DNA of 64,000 nucleotides from assembly GCF_001866655.1 (NCBI RefSeq), contig NZ_MLYR01000021.1, forward strand, positions 62,001-126,000, read 5' to 3'. This DNA is from Bacillus sp. MUM 116. GTDB taxonomy: Bacteria; Bacillota; Bacilli; Bacillales; Cytobacillaceae. Numbering within the stretch: position 1 is the stretch's first letter; the number at the start of each line of letters is the position of its first letter. The translations under genes and the position numbers were made by a program. This document shows, in pieces, positions 63,644 through 64,000 of the stretch. The notes beneath the pieces are model-generated. The model saw only the letters and a program-made list of their open reading frames with translations, was not told where the DNA came from and searched no databases.

Positions 63644-63958
63644 ATGAATCTAAAGATAGATAAACATCAGAATAATGAAGAAACCTTTGTAAAAGTTGCT
63701 GGCGAAATTGATGCCTATACGGCACCACAGCTAAGAGAAGGGCTCCTGCCGCTGGCGGAAGGGAAAAACAAGACACTGATTGTCAGTTTAAAGGAAGTTT
63801 CCTATATGGATAGTACAGGACTTGGGGTTTTTATCGGTTTATTTAAACAATTAAAGAAAAATGAAGGGGAGCTGGTGCTGATAGATCTATCAGATCGATT
63901 AAAGCGGCTCTTCGAGATTACCGGCATTAGCAATATTATTCATATTTCAACAGAGTAA
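63644..63958 (+). CDS. rsbV: Anti-sigma factor antagonist RsbV
   Basis: 104 residues, STAS domain. The phosphorylatable Ser57 is in [24 protein letters not shown] and [14 protein letters not shown] match RsbV. Unphosphorylated RsbV binds RsbW and frees sigma-B. ATG 63644 has AGAGGTGAT upstream; an earlier ATG at 63639 runs into a stop at once. rsbW begins 14 bp later. Confidence 0.95.
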   Translation: MNLKIDKHQNNEETFVKVAGEIDAYTAPQLREGLLPLAEGKNKTLIVSLKEVSYMDSTGLGVFIGLFKQLKKNEGELVLIDLSDRLKRLFEITGISNIIHISTE

Positions 63959-63972
63959 AAGGGTGGGGGACA

Positions 63973-64000
63973 ATGATGGATTATATTGAAATGAAAATTC
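63973..64000 (+). CDS. rsbW: Serine-protein kinase/anti-sigma factor RsbW, first codons only
   Basis: The last 28 bases encode MMDYIEMKI after AGGGTGGGGG. DYIEMK is how RsbW begins in B. subtilis (after a few extra residues), and the place after rsbV fits. RsbW binds sigma-B and phosphorylates RsbV. The gene continues past the window edge, probably followed by sigB. Confidence 0.8.

Overview
The window is a Bacillaceae chromosome segment, most like Neobacillus or a relative of the Bacillus cereus/megaterium lines. The inference rests on gene order: the run rpoE-pyrG-ywjG-spo0F-fbaA-tal-murA2-glpX-rho-rpmE-tdk-prfA-prmC-spoIIR-ywlC/D/E/F/G-glyA-upp-atp follows the B. subtilis ywj/ywm/ywl/atp order almost gene for gene. 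Other pointers are sporulation genes (spo0F, spoIIR), purine-rich ribosome binding sites and moderate GC. Unlike B. subtilis it carries an 11-gene complex I (nuo) operon and a B. cereus-type sigma-B signalling locus.

Layout. 1-8 kb: fatty/branched acyl-CoA metabolism (thiolase end, 3-hydroxybutyryl-CoA dehydrogenase, two acyl-CoA dehydrogenases, a TetR regulator, fused isobutyryl-CoA mutase). 8-19.8 kb: rpoE, pyrG with its CTP-sensing leader, ywjG on the minus strand, spo0F, central carbon genes (fbaA, tal, glpX), murA2, rho, rpmE, tdk. 19.9-31 kb: a lipoprotein, prfA-prmC, spoIIR, the ywl cluster, glyA, upp. A cluster of DnaA boxes lies over the ywlC promoter and start. 31-33.5 kb: a Vpr-like secreted subtilase. 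33.7-41.2 kb: atpZ-atpI-atpBEFHAGDC. 41.9-52.7 kb: nuoABCDHIJKLMN, with no nuoEFG. 52.9-64 kb: a sigma-B island holding a CsbD-family gene, an MscS-like protein, small stress proteins, a split CorA-like gene, rsbY, dps, rsbK, rsbM, rsbV and the first codons of rsbW. I could read eight sigma-B-type promoters in this island.

How the parts work together. The island is a self-contained stress circuit: RsbK (hybrid sensor kinase) is predicted to phosphorylate RsbY (receiver plus PP2C phosphatase), RsbY dephosphorylates RsbV, and RsbV then takes RsbW off sigma-B. RsbM (CheR-like methyltransferase) is predicted to tune RsbK. Sigma-B then drives rsbV itself and the small genes and dps around it. The atp and nuo operons give adjacent energy-conserving machines.

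The intergenic DNA is unusually rich in repeats. I see a six-copy dispersed element (A) with compensatory stem changes, mostly lying directly after stop codons; a two-copy element (B) with a conserved core and a variable hairpin, one copy forming the spo0F leader; hairpin minisatellites with 51-, 52- and 53-bp units; and degenerate 20/21-bp phased repeats in four separate intergenic regions. All calls are from reading the sequence and from family knowledge; no search or folding program was run.
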